Shown here in pieces: positions 50,763 to 58,841 of a stretch of 58,841 bases of DNA. Under the pieces are notes generated by a model. The model saw nothing but the letters and a program-made list of their open reading frames with translations. It made no database searches and was not told the origin of the DNA. The DNA is from Paraburkholderia sp. SG-MS1 (GTDB lineage Bacteria > Pseudomonadota > Gammaproteobacteria > Burkholderiales > Burkholderiaceae), in NCBI RefSeq assembly GCF_012275575.1, contig NZ_NPIH01000251.1, positions 1-58,841 of the forward strand, written 5' to 3'. The stretch's first letter is position 1; each line of letters opens with the position of its first letter. A program made the translations under genes and the position numbers.

Positions 50763-51965
50763 TCAGAGCCCCGGCTTCAATTGCGGCGGCAGATTCGGCC
50801 ACGTGGCCAGCAGCCGGCCGATCATGCTCTTCCGGCGTTCGGCGATAGCCGGCAGCAGCATGTTGGCAAGCAGGCCGATGCCGTGGGCGAGCGCGCTGTC
50901 GCGCGCGAGCGTCACGAGCGGCACGCCGCGGCACAGCGCCTCGTTGACCTGGCGGTCGTCGCGCGGAAGCTGATGCGCGACTTTCGCGCCGAGGGTCTTT
51001 TCGAGCGTCGACAGATTGATCTGCGCGTTCTTGTCGTATTGATTGACCACCACTCGCACCTTCGCGGCCGGATAACCGAGTTCCCGGAAGATGTCGAGCA
51101 TGCGGCGCCCGCCGTGCAGGTACAGCGGCGTCTGCCGCACGACCATGCAGATCGCGTCGCTATGATCGAGCGCGTGGATCGTCAACGGGTTCAGGCTCTG
51201 GCCGATGTCGATCAGCACGGCATCGTAGCGCTCGCGCACCAGCGTGAGAATCCGCTGCAGCTGCGCGGGCCGCAACTCGGCGGCCTTGAGTGGGTCGCCC
51301 GCGCCGGCCAGCACGTCGAGGTTCGCCTGCACGTGCATCACGCACGAGTCGAATAGCGCGGCGTCGAGCTGATCAATCTGCGAGCATAGATCGGCCAGCG
51401 TGGTCGGCGGGGGCCTGTCGGCCATCAGCAGGCTGGCATCGGCGAATTGCTGGCTGAGGTCGATCAGCAGCACGCGCCGCTCGCGCTGCGCGGCTAGCGA
51501 ACAGGCGAGATTGACCGCGATCAGCGTCGTGCCGCTGCCCCCCTTGCTCGATGCCAGCGACACCACGCGGCCCGCGCGCCGCCCGGCCGCGGTTTTCCTC
51601 GCGTCGATCTGGGTGAGCGCGGCGGCGACGGCCCGCGGATCGAGCGGCCATGACAGCACGTGCTGCACGCCGACGCGCATCGCCGCGCCGGGCAACGCGG
51701 TGGCCGGCGAGCGCACCACCAGCATGCAATCGAGCGCCGGCCAGCAGGCGAGCGCCTCCTCGATACCGTCCATTTCACGCGCGTTCAGACTGGCGTCGTC
51801 GACGATCAGCAGATCGGCACTGCGGATCAGGCGCGCGTGCACACGCAGTTGCCGGGCCGAGCCGTATGCCGTGCGCAACCGGTAACGCACGCCGCTTCCC
51901 TCGAGCCGCGCGACGATCTGCTGCGCGTGGTCGATGCTGGCGGCAATCAGGAAGATGTCGATCAT
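50763..51965 (-). CDS. TadZ/CpaE-like pilus-assembly ATPase
   Basis: 400 residues. An N-terminal receiver-like domain (about 1-125) precedes a MinD/ParA-type ATPase (about 132-390) with a deviant Walker A (SSKGGSGTTLIAVNLA), LLIDLSQQFADASLL and the Walker B strand AVLIDIGQSLNPLTI. This arrangement is that of TadZ/CpaE, which localises the Tad (Flp) type IVc pilus machine at a cell pole. No other tad genes are in the window. A 96-98-residue unknown gene lies just upstream on the same strand (99-base gap). GGAGA precedes the ATG. Confidence 0.82.
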   Translation of the reverse strand: MIDIFLIAASIDHAQQIVARLEGSGVRYRLRTAYGSARQLRVHARLIRSADLLIVDDASLNAREMDGIEEALACWPALDCMLVVRSPATALPGAAMRVGVQHVLSWPLDPRAVAAALTQIDARKTAAGRRAGRVVSLASSKGGSGTTLIAVNLACSLAAQRERRVLLIDLSQQFADASLLMADRPPPTTLADLCSQIDQLDAALFDSCVMHVQANLDVLAGAGDPLKAAELRPAQLQRILTLVRERYDAVLIDIGQSLNPLTIHALDHSDAICMVVRQTPLYLHGGRRMLDIFRELGYPAAKVRVVVNQYDKNAQINLSTLEKTLGAKVAHQLPRDDRQVNEALCRGVPLVTLARDSALAHGIGLLANMLLPAIAERRKSMIGRLLATWPNLPPQLKPGL

Positions 51966-52064
51966 GTCAGGTCTCCATCGGTCTGAGGCCGCCGGTTGGG
52001 GAGGCCACGCCGAGCTCCCCGTCGGCGTGCGGACTCATTCGTCGTTGTTCGTCGTTATGCGTCG

Positions 52065-52361
52065 CTATTCGTCGAACGGTGTTGGCCGGATCTGCGTGTC
52101 GCGCTCGTGATCGGTATGCCGTTCGGGCGACACCGGCATTTCATAGAGCGCGTCGCGCAACGCGTCGCGCCGGATCTCGGCCTGGGCCTTGCGCCTGAGC
52201 GCCTCGGCAACCACCAGCGTCATCACATCGACGGGTGACTCGGCGAACAGCGCGCGCCGTCGCGCCGCGACACGCCTGCGATAGGAAAGCCCGCTTGCGC
52301 CCGCGCCAGGGAATGGGTCCGTGCGCACGACAGCGTCCGGCTCGCGAATCCGTTTTTTCAT
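52065..52361 (-). CDS. Small uncharacterised protein upstream of tadZ-like gene
   Basis: 98 residues from the ATG at 52361, preceded by a G-rich stretch. Not recognised. It has a basic N-terminal half (SYRRRVAARRRALF), a helical middle (DVMTLVVAEALRRKAQAEI) and an acidic tail with several Asp/His. No membrane segment. It is probably co-transcribed with the tadZ-like gene; a strong hairpin lies 48-75 bases upstream of its start. Confidence 0.5.
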   Translation of the reverse strand: MKKRIREPDAVVRTDPFPGAGASGLSYRRRVAARRRALFAESPVDVMTLVVAEALRRKAQAEIRRDALRDALYEMPVSPERHTDHERDTQIRPTPFDE

Positions 52362-52408
52362 GACAGCCCCCGAAAGATGAGCCTTGCCCACGTTTTTTGT
52401 CCAGATGT

Positions 52409-52436
52409 CCGTGTCCGTGCGACAGCACGGACACGG
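52409..52436. repeat. Perfect 12-base hairpin with GACA loop
   Basis: Arms 52409-52420 and 52425-52436, fully complementary, loop GACA. It sits upstream of the small gene at 52361. There is an A run rather than a T run beyond it on the minus strand, so it is not a terminator; it could be a leader structure or an operator. Confidence 0.6.
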
Positions 52437-53189
52437 CACCCAGTCCACCTCGTAACATGTGTCTCTCTCTGGAGACTGTGGCCTCTCCTCGCTTCTTCGC
52501 ACCGGCTGGTCCTGGCCGGCGCTGCCCCTGCCCTTGTTCGGGGTGCGTTACTCGCCGAACTGCGCGAATGCGGCACTCATCGTTATTTACATCCCTTCAG
52601 TCCATCGGTAAAAGGAACCTGATCGCGAGTCAATTTCACGTCATCCGGTTCGGAATGCCGATAATCTGTGTATCGGTCATTCAGCCGTTTTAATCGACGT
52701 CCGTTCAGTTGGCCCCGCCGCCACGCAAGCCCGGCTTCCCCGGCCGTGCCTGTGAAGTCCGTGTTGCCGCCGGCTTTTTTCCAATCTCAGCTTTCCCCGT
52801 GCTGCGGACCGGTCGCCAACGCATTCAGATTTCACATGCAGTGCTTATTGCAATGGTTATGCCATGCGGACCGGAAGCCTTATGCCGCCGTGAATCATGC
52901 GGCGTGGCAGCCGTGACCGAAATCGTCCGTGCCGCAGGTTGATTCGTTCGTGAAACGCCGATGCGCCACGGTCGGCGGCGCCGCGAAGCAACCCGGCGCT
53001 CGCCGGCCACGTGCCAATCCTGCGCGGGCCATGACTGGCCAAGGTTTGCGCAACTCGCCCAGTTAGCGATACTGATCGTCCCAGCATCACGTCACGCTGG
53101 CGCGGGCCTGCCCGATATGTAGCAGGCATGAGACGAACCACATTGCCGACGCGCCATTCGCATTGCGATTTAGCGCGGCGCGATTGCAT

Positions 53190-53235
53190 GGTTATGTGGG
53201 AAGCCTCGCATAACCCGGCTTGACCGGTTCTTTTT
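53190..53235 (+). terminator. Double hairpin with T run, possible end of a small RNA
   Basis: An 11-base stem with two G-T pairs (53190-53200 with 53205-53215) is directly followed by a second small stem (53212-53218 with 53224-53229, one bulge) and then CTTTTT (53230-53235). The second stem plus T run looks like a rightward intrinsic terminator, though no gene precedes it on this strand. Confidence 0.35.
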
Positions 53236-53546
53236 AATCGTCCACAGCGCGCCAATTGCACGAAAATCATTTCTTAATCCCGATTTGTTTGTATGGCGCT
53301 ATCAGGCGCTTTCGCTTATCTTTAAGCCATGCGCCAATTAGAGCGCCGTTTTCAGGTCATCGAGGCAAAAAACGGTTTGGTGATTCGCGGTGAAGGCGTG
53401 CGGCGGTTTCAGCAATGAACGCTCACGCTATCGGTTCACCTTGTGGCATTTTCGCGGTTTTATGCCGCCCGTTCCATGCCCCATCAGTGCAACCGCCGTA
53501 TGCGTCGTCGCCGGACTGCTGCAGCCGGCCCTGAACGTTGCACGCC

Positions 53547-53582
53547 AACCAGCCCGATCCGCGCGAGCGGACCGGGCTGGTT
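53547..53582 (+). repeat. Long hairpin in the leader of the sigma-54 regulator
   Basis: A 16-base stem with one mismatch (53547-53562 with 53567-53582) and a GCGA tetraloop of the GNRA type, 85 bases before the regulator ATG. Without a T run it is more likely a leader RNA structure than a terminator. Confidence 0.6.
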
Positions 53583-53667
53583 CAGTTGACTGAAGGCCGG
53601 TGCCGCCCGCCGGCGTATCCAATGTGTCGAACAGCGGTCCTGAGAGCAGCATCGAACCGGGGGTAAC

Positions 53668-55104
53668 ATGACTACGACTTGCACGCCTGTCGACGCGGAA
53701 CGCACCGTTCTGTACGTGTCGAACTCGCCCGATCAGAAACTCGTCGATTTTCTGGCGACGTCTGGCTGGCAAGCCGTGCACGCCAAAAGCACGGCAATCG
53801 CCGAACGCATGATCGAGCGCGGCAATATCAAAGTCGGCCTCGTACAACTGCCCGACGAGTGCACGTCGCAGCATCTGTCCGCGCTCGCGTCCTGCATGCG
53901 GCGCGTCGAGACCAACTGGGTCGCGCAGATCGTCCCCGGCCAGGCGGAAGACGAACTGGTCAGCCGCTTCATCCTCGATTACTGCTTCGACTTCGTCACG
54001 CGGCCGTGGCTGAACGACCGGCTCGTGTTCGCGCTCGGCCATGCGCACGGGCTGTCGAGCCTGCGTCACGCGCCCGATGCGCCCGAGCCTTCGCTCGGGC
54101 GGCACGGCATGGTCGGACAATGCGAGGCCATGCAGCAGCTGTACCGGCGCATCGACAAATGCGGCGTGACCGACGCGCCGGTGTTCGTCGCCGGCGAATC
54201 GGGCACTGGCAAGGAACTGACCGCTCGTGCGATTCACGAGCGCTCGCCGCGCGCCGGCCGCGCGTTCGTCGCAATCAACTGCGCCGCGATTCCGCCGAGC
54301 CTGCTGCAAGCCGAACTGTTCGGCCACGAGCGCGGCGCGTTCACCGGCGCGCTGCAACGCAAGATCGGCCGGATCGAAAGCGCGCACGAGGGCACGCTCT
54401 TTCTCGACGAAATCGGCGACATGCCGCACGAATGCCAGGCAGTCCTGCTGCGCTTTCTGCAGGAAGGCACGATCGAGCGGCTCGGCGGCAATGGGCCGAT
54501 CAAGGTCGACGCGCGGGTCATTTCGGCGACCCACGTCGATCTGGACAAGGCGGTCGAAGACGGACGCTTCCGCTCCGACCTGTATCACCGGCTGTGCGTG
54601 CTGCGCCTCGTCGAGCCGCCGTTGCGCGAGCGCGGCGGCGACATCAAGCTGCTCGCCAACTACGCGCTCAGCATGTACCGGCGGGACGGGGCGCGCAAAG
54701 TGCGCGGGCTGTCGAGCGACGCGATCGTCGCGATGTCGAACTATCCGTGGCCGGGCAATGTGCGCGAGCTGATCAATTGCGTGCGGCGCGCGGTGGTGAT
54801 GAGCGAGGGCCGCTTCATCACCGCGAGCGACCTTGGTCTGCCGGAAGCGGACAACGGCCCGGCGGTGACGCTTGCGGAAATCCGCAGCAAGGCGGAAAAG
54901 GACGCGGTCGAACACGCGCTGCAGCGGCATGGCTACAAGCTGTCCGAAGCGGCGGCCGAGCTGGGCATTTCGCGCGCGACACTGTATCGGCTGATGCATG
55001 CAAACCGGTTGCATCAGGAACCCGCGGGGACCCGCGCGTCGAACGCGACCGGCGGCCCGGACGCCGACGACGAGGCGCAGCGGCAAACGTCCTCGGTGGC
55101 TTGA
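53668..55104 (+). CDS. Sigma-54-dependent regulator, VpsR/BerB-like
   Basis: 478 residues. The N-terminal 120 residues form a receiver-like (VpsR-type) domain in which the strand that normally ends in the phosphoacceptor Asp reads KVGLVQLPDE, so Gln is in its place. The AAA+ domain (about 150-390) has Walker A VAGESGTGKEL, the sigma-54 contact loop GAFTGA and Walker B LFLDEIGD. The Fis-type helix-turn-helix is near 425-448 (AAAELGISRATLYRLM). VpsR and Burkholderia BerB activate exopolysaccharide and biofilm genes, some through c-di-GMP; that role is plausible here. A GGGGG stretch precedes the ATG; the leader contains a long hairpin. Confidence 0.85.
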   Translation: MTTTCTPVDAERTVLYVSNSPDQKLVDFLATSGWQAVHAKSTAIAERMIERGNIKVGLVQLPDECTSQHLSALASCMRRVETNWVAQIVPGQAEDELVSRFILDYCFDFVTRPWLNDRLVFALGHAHGLSSLRHAPDAPEPSLGRHGMVGQCEAMQQLYRRIDKCGVTDAPVFVAGESGTGKELTARAIHERSPRAGRAFVAINCAAIPPSLLQAELFGHERGAFTGALQRKIGRIESAHEGTLFLDEIGDMPHECQAVLLRFLQEGTIERLGGNGPIKVDARVISATHVDLDKAVEDGRFRSDLYHRLCVLRLVEPPLRERGGDIKLLANYALSMYRRDGARKVRGLSSDAIVAMSNYPWPGNVRELINCVRRAVVMSEGRFITASDLGLPEADNGPAVTLAEIRSKAEKDAVEHALQRHGYKLSEAAAELGISRATLYRLMHANRLHQEPAGTRASNATGGPDADDEAQRQTSSVA

Positions 55105-55229
55105 GCCGGGGCGGTTGCGGCGCTGGACCTTTCCCGCTCGCACCTCATCTGGCCGTGAAACATCTCGGGCCGGCGCACCCCATATTGATCTCCAAGCGGT
55201 TTCATCCCGCCGCCCCCGGGAGCTTCGCT

Positions 55230-55319
55230 ATGGCGATCACCTGCTTCATCCGCTATCGGATCGACCCTTTCCAGCGCGCCGCTTTCGGCCCGCCGCATCG
55301 CGACGCAAGCCCGATTTGA
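55230..55319 (+). pseudogene. NIPSNAP-family gene remnant
   Basis: An ATG with a good GGGAG ribosome site opens only 29 codons, beginning MAITCFIRYRIDPFQRAAF. That is the conserved first strand of NIPSNAP-family proteins of about 100 residues, and after residue 19 the similarity stops abruptly and a TGA follows. The rest of the family (PRCGGxLxGYFLP and beyond) is not found downstream. I read it as the 5' stump of a deleted NIPSNAP gene. The remainder of the 55105-55600 gap shows no other gene or clear signal. Confidence 0.5.
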
Positions 55320-55600
55320 AGACACCGGACCGATCCAGCGGGCAAGCTTTGTGCTATCCGTGCTGGACGGGCCGTTCGCCCCCGTCCGCCTGGCATGGAT
55401 GTCGTCATCGGCTATGGTTACGCCTGGCATGCAGCCCACCCAGGCACGCGTCGCGTCCCCGGCCCAGCTGAAAGCCTTCACCCAACGGCAATTCACCTGC
55501 GGAACTTGTACGCCCCGGCCGGTGTCGGTTCATGGTCACGCCGCCGACCCGTCCCATGTTTCGGCACAATGTCCGCACCCGGTATCCCGCCTTACACCCT

Positions 55601-58282
55601 ATGCGCAAACTATTCCACGTCTGGCTTCTTCTTTTCTTCGTCATCGGCGCGGCGCCGGCCGTCGCGGCCGCCGCGCAAGCCGCACCCGCGACGCCGGTCT
55701 CCGGCAGCGCGGTAAGCCTGACGCCCCAGCAGGCACGCGACGCCCTCGCCGTGCTCAACGACCCGAAACGCCGCGCGCAAGTCGCCGATACGCTGCAAGC
55801 GATCGCCGCCGCCGGCGCGCTGAACGCCCCGCCCGTGGCCGCCTCCGCGCCGGCTGCCGCGTCCGCCCCGGCAGCGGCGAGCGGTCCCGCCGCGCTGGTG
55901 CCCGACGCGTTCAAATCCAACGGACTCGCGTCGCAAATGGCCCGTCAGGGCGCCCATTGGGCGATGCACCTCACCAAGTCCCTGCGCGGCTCGCTCGCCG
56001 CGCTGCTCGACGTCACGTCGGTACGCGCGTGGTGGAACTGGCAGTTGACGAGCCCGCACGCGCGCGCCTTGCTGGTCAACGTCCTGTGGACCCTGCTGGC
56101 CGCGCTCGTGCCCGCACTTGTGGTCGAATGGCTCGCGCGACGTTTGCTGCGCCGCGCATACCTGGCGATCGCCGCGCGCCGCGAACGCAACAACGAGCAG
56201 GACGAATTCAACGGCGACGACGCACAAGCCACGCAAGCCACGACGCCCGTCGACACGGCGCCGCCTGCGGCACACACGCCCGGCGCCGCGCCAACCTTGC
56301 CTTTGCCGCTGCCCACGGGACCGGTGCCGCCGGTGCTCGAAGCCGAAGTGCAAGCCGTCAGTACTGCTGCGGTGGCCGATCCGGCGTCCGCCGAAGACCG
56401 CGTGATCGAAGCCCAGGGCAAGCGCAAAGCCACTCATCACTGGACGCTACTGCAGCGTCTGCCGCGCGCGCTGTTGATCACCGCGCTGCGCCTGCTGCCG
56501 CTCGCGGTGTTCGTCGGCGCGGCGAGCGCGCTGATCTCGGTGTTCACCACCAATGGCACCCCGCAGGACCGCGCGCTCGATTCGCTGATCGACATCTACG
56601 CGCTGTGCCGCGTCATCGTGATCATCGGCGACTTCTTTCTGCAACCCACCGCGCCGCGTCTGCGGCTGCTGCGCATGGGCGACGCCTGGGCCGTCTTCGT
56701 GCAACGCTGGATCGCGCGGATTGTCGGTGTGGTGGGCGCGGGCGTCGCCCTCGCCGAGATCGGGCAGTCGCTCGGCCTGAACGACGCCGCGCATCTCGCG
56801 CTCTTGAAAGTGGTGGCGCTCGCCGGCCACGTGATGATCTCGATCCTGATCCTGCGATGCGCAAGACCGGTCGGCGATCTGATCCGCCAGCGCTTCGCGA
56901 AGCACGACTCGCTGGAAATGTTCACCAATGCGCTCGCGGACGCCTGGGCGTGGTTCACGGCCGCCGTCGTGATGGCGCTGTGGTTCGTGTGGGCATTCGA
57001 CGTGCAGAACGGCTATCACGCGCTGCTTCACGTCGGCGGCTGGACCGTGGCGATTCTGGTCGGCGCGCGGCTCGCGTCGATCGTGATCTTCGGGGCGCTG
57101 GCGCGGCTCTTCCAGGCGCAGGACGAGTCGGCGAAATCGCTCGTGCACCAGCATGCTTACCGCTATTACCCGCTGCTGCGGCGGGTAATCGGCTGGGTCA
57201 TCGGCGTCGTCACCGCGCTGGGACTGTTGCAGGTATGGGGCGCCGACGTCGTCGATCTGTTCCGCGCCGGCACGATCGGCCATCGGTTCGCGTCGGCGCT
57301 CGCCACCATCGGCGTGGCCGCGATCATTGCGCTGATCGTGTGGGAAATCGTCAACGTCTCGGTCGAACGGCGGCTGGACCGCTGGACCACCAGCGGCGAC
57401 CTCGTGCGCGCCGCGCGCTTGCGCACGCTGCTGCCGATGTTGCGCAGCGCGCTCTTCTGCGTGATCGCGCTTGTGGTGGTGCTGACCGGCCTGAGCGAAC
57501 TCGGCGTGAACATCGGGCCGCTGCTCGCGGGCGCAAGCATTTTCGGCGTCGCGCTCGGCTTCGGCTCGCAAAAGCTGGTGCAGGATTTCATCACCGGCAT
57601 TTTCCTGTTGATGGAAAACGCCATGCAGGTCGGCGACTGGGTCACGCTCGCGGGCGTGTCCGGCACGGTCGAATATCTGTCGATCCGCACCGTGCGGCTG
57701 CGCGGCAGCGACGGATCGCTCTTCACCGTGCCGTTCAGTTCGGTCTCGACGGTGAACAACACGAATCGGGGACTCGGCAATGCGGCGGTGCGCGTGAACA
57801 TCGTGTTCGGCCAGGACGTCGATCTGGCGATCAACACGCTCAAGGAAATCGGCGCCGCGCTGCGCGAGGACGAGAATTTTCAGGCCGGTATCCTGTCGGA
57901 CTTCGCGTTCTGGGGCGTCGATGCGGTGGACGGTTCCGCGGTCACGCTGGCCGGTCAGATACAGTGTCGCGACACCGCGCGCTGGGGGGTGCAGCGCGAA
58001 TTTAACCGGCGCATCGTCGACCGTTTCCGCGAGCGTGGCATCGAGATCGCGAATCCGCAGCGCAATCTGCTGACGTGGGATGCCGGGAGCGCGGCGGCGA
58101 AAGTTGAAGGGGGTGGGTCGTCCGGACCGGCGTTGAAGGATGCGCCGGTCGACGATGCTGCGTCGAGCGCGGCGAGCCGAAAAGGGGATGCGCCGGTCGA
58201 AGATCAGATTCCCGTCGATCCGAAGCCGGCAGGTGGTCCGGGCACGCCCGGCAATCCGGGGACGCCGTCGCCGCATGCATAA
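55601..58282 (+). CDS. Large MscS-family mechanosensitive channel
   Basis: 893 residues from the ATG at 55601 (signal peptide HVWLLLFFVIGAAPAVAAAA). A periplasmic Ala/Pro-rich segment, then about eight or more membrane helices between 150 and 660, lead to the MscS pore and beta domain: GASIFGVALGFGSQKLVQDF near 645 and VGDWVTLAGVSGTVEYLSIR near 678. A cytosolic alpha/beta domain and a Pro/Gly/Asp-rich disordered tail (about 835-893) end the protein. The size matches the YbiO/MscM class rather than 286-residue MscS. It releases solutes on hypo-osmotic shock. An extra charged, Ala/Thr/Pro-rich loop lies at about 205-295. Confidence 0.88.
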   Translation: MRKLFHVWLLLFFVIGAAPAVAAAAQAAPATPVSGSAVSLTPQQARDALAVLNDPKRRAQVADTLQAIAAAGALNAPPVAASAPAAASAPAAASGPAALVPDAFKSNGLASQMARQGAHWAMHLTKSLRGSLAALLDVTSVRAWWNWQLTSPHARALLVNVLWTLLAALVPALVVEWLARRLLRRAYLAIAARRERNNEQDEFNGDDAQATQATTPVDTAPPAAHTPGAAPTLPLPLPTGPVPPVLEAEVQAVSTAAVADPASAEDRVIEAQGKRKATHHWTLLQRLPRALLITALRLLPLAVFVGAASALISVFTTNGTPQDRALDSLIDIYALCRVIVIIGDFFLQPTAPRLRLLRMGDAWAVFVQRWIARIVGVVGAGVALAEIGQSLGLNDAAHLALLKVVALAGHVMISILILRCARPVGDLIRQRFAKHDSLEMFTNALADAWAWFTAAVVMALWFVWAFDVQNGYHALLHVGGWTVAILVGARLASIVIFGALARLFQAQDESAKSLVHQHAYRYYPLLRRVIGWVIGVVTALGLLQVWGADVVDLFRAGTIGHRFASALATIGVAAIIALIVWEIVNVSVERRLDRWTTSGDLVRAARLRTLLPMLRSALFCVIALVVVLTGLSELGVNIGPLLAGASIFGVALGFGSQKLVQDFITGIFLLMENAMQVGDWVTLAGVSGTVEYLSIRTVRLRGSDGSLFTVPFSSVSTVNNTNRGLGNAAVRVNIVFGQDVDLAINTLKEIGAALREDENFQAGILSDFAFWGVDAVDGSAVTLAGQIQCRDTARWGVQREFNRRIVDRFRERGIEIANPQRNLLTWDAGSAAAKVEGGGSSGPALKDAPVDDAASSAASRKGDAPVEDQIPVDPKPAGGPGTPGNPGTPSPHA

Positions 58283-58430
58283 TGCTGCGACGGCGAACGG
58301 CGCCTGGTGTGGGGGGCAAACGCGGGTCCGCCCGGGCGCCGGGCCGCTGCGAATGTCGTGCGCGGCCTGCTGCGCGAGCCCAACCGGCCTGCGGCTCACA
58401 CAACACCGCGAGTCGCACGCCCGATCGCCC

Positions 58431-58841
58431 CTACTGCACCTGCCACCAACGCGGCAACAGGCGGCGCACTTCGGGCCGCCGATACCGGTCATCGATCAGG
58501 TGCACCACGCCCTGGTCCTGTTCCGTGCGGATCACGCGACCGGCCGCCTGCACCACCTTGCGCAAGCCGGGATACAGATACATGTAGTCGTAGCCGTTGC
58601 CGAACCTTGCGTCCATCGTGCGGCGCATCTGCTCGTTGACCTCATTCATTTGCGGCAAGCCGAGCGTCGCGATGAATGCGCCGATCAACTGCTGACCGGC
58701 CAGATCGACGCCTTCTGAAAACGCCCCGCCCAGCACCGCGAAACCCACCCCCTGATTCGTGGTGCGAAAGCGCGTGAGAAACGCGTCGCGGGCGGCTTCG
58801 TCCATGCCCGGCTCCTGCGCCCAGACCGGCAAGGCCGGATG
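58431..58841 (-). CDS. DinG/Rad3-type ATP-dependent helicase, 3' end only
   Basis: The last 136 or so residues of a helicase whose 5' part lies beyond the window edge. Visible C-terminal superfamily 2 motifs: LGGAFSEGVDLAGQQLIGAF (motif V region) and QAAGRVIRTEQDQGVVHLID (motif VI with the arginine fingers). The pattern LPQMNEVNEQMRR and DARFGNGYDYMYLYPGLRK between them is typical of the XPD/DinG branch, which unwinds DNA 5' to 3'; the Fe-S cluster region cannot be seen here. Confidence 0.85.
   Translation of the reverse strand, partial: HPALPVWAQEPGMDEAARDAFLTRFRTTNQGVGFAVLGGAFSEGVDLAGQQLIGAFIATLGLPQMNEVNEQMRRTMDARFGNGYDYMYLYPGLRKVVQAAGRVIRTEQDQGVVHLIDDRYRRPEVRRLLPRWWQVQ

Larger units (their letters stand above)
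52362..53667. other. 1.3 kb region without a recognisable gene
   Basis: No open frame here has a family match, a good ribosome site and codon bias like the neighbours. Composition is less GC-rich in 53150-53420 than in flanking genes. It holds three notable inverted repeats (52409-52436, 53190-53215 and 53547-53582) and a terminator-like element at 53212-53235. It must contain the promoters of the tadZ-side operon and of the sigma-54 regulator gene and could encode a small RNA. Confidence 0.55.

Noticed and set aside
52377..52942. Short plus-strand frames in the gene-free region
   Set aside because: 60-100 codons, Cys/Arg/Ser-rich, no ribosome sites, overlapping each other; I do not consider them genes.
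53190..53215. GGTTATG/CATAACC inverted repeat as a further ModE operator
   Set aside because: The half-sites lack the CG-N-TATAT core and the spacing between them (12 bases) does not fit the 9-6-9 layout; it is better read as an RNA stem.
53400..53667. Sigma-54 promoter upstream of the VpsR-like regulator
   Set aside because: A TGGCATTTT stretch near 53440 lacks the GC dinucleotide ten bases after GG, so it fails the -24/-12 spacing.
56447..58492. 681-residue minus-strand frame opposite the MscS gene
   Set aside because: Composition (Arg, His, Gln, Asp repeats) is that of an antisense shadow; the plus strand encodes a clear MscS domain.
1..58841. Prophage, insertion sequence, CRISPR array, rRNA or tRNA
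   Set aside because: No transposase, integrase, phage structural gene, regularly spaced repeats or rRNA/tRNA-like sequences were seen on either strand.

Overview
The window is a GC-rich, densely coded chromosomal segment from a betaproteobacterium of the Burkholderiaceae, most likely a plant-associated Paraburkholderia. The evidence is gene content: a true ACC deaminase (acdS) with its divergent Lrp-type regulator (acdR), a PrpR/PrpB pair, a fused CheR/CheB/hybrid-kinase operon, a Burkholderia-style VpsR-like sigma-54 regulator and a long AI-2E-type permease. I see no rRNA, tRNA, CRISPR array, insertion sequence or prophage.

Layout. 81-3844: an SbcC/YhaN-like ATPase and an SbcD/YhaO-like nuclease overlapping by 4 bases. 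4088-7478: a DUF445 membrane protein and a PerM/AI-2E permease. 7778-14071: a flavin hydroxylase with a DUF2783 partner, a PanE-like reductase, a class II aldolase, an aromatic aminotransferase and a divergent LysR regulator. 14129-21302: a signalling operon read leftward (giant hybrid kinase, CheR, CheB, receiver-kinase, then LuxR). 21487-26687: periplasmic trehalase, catalase KatE and a MipA/OmpV porin-like protein. 27082-28789: acdR and acdS. 28867-31112: LysR regulator divergent from pirin and DoxX. 31278-33606: AhpF and AhpC with an OxyR-like site. 33738-36908: PrpR and PrpB with a sigma-54 promoter. 37344-42253: DHA2 exporter, acetyltransferase, a short CDF transporter, prolyl hydroxylase, NTF2-like protein and a broken exporter remnant.

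The most interesting part is 42286-49265, which looks like one molybdenum module. A leftward operon (small molybdopterin-domain protein, NifQ, one-domain ModE) is divergent from modA and a fused modB-modC gene. To the left lie a 197-residue unknown protein and a DUF2325 coiled-coil protein. The three promoter regions each carry a 24-base site with ModE-operator architecture (9-base half, 6-base spacer, 9-base inverted half). This ties the two uncharacterised genes to molybdate control, which is the main hypothesis offered here.

The right end holds nadV, a TadZ/CpaE-like ATPase with a small unknown partner, a 1.3 kb gene-free region with several strong RNA hairpins, a sigma-54 regulator with a degenerate receiver-like domain, a NIPSNAP gene remnant, a large MscS channel and the 3' end of a DinG-type helicase that runs off the window.
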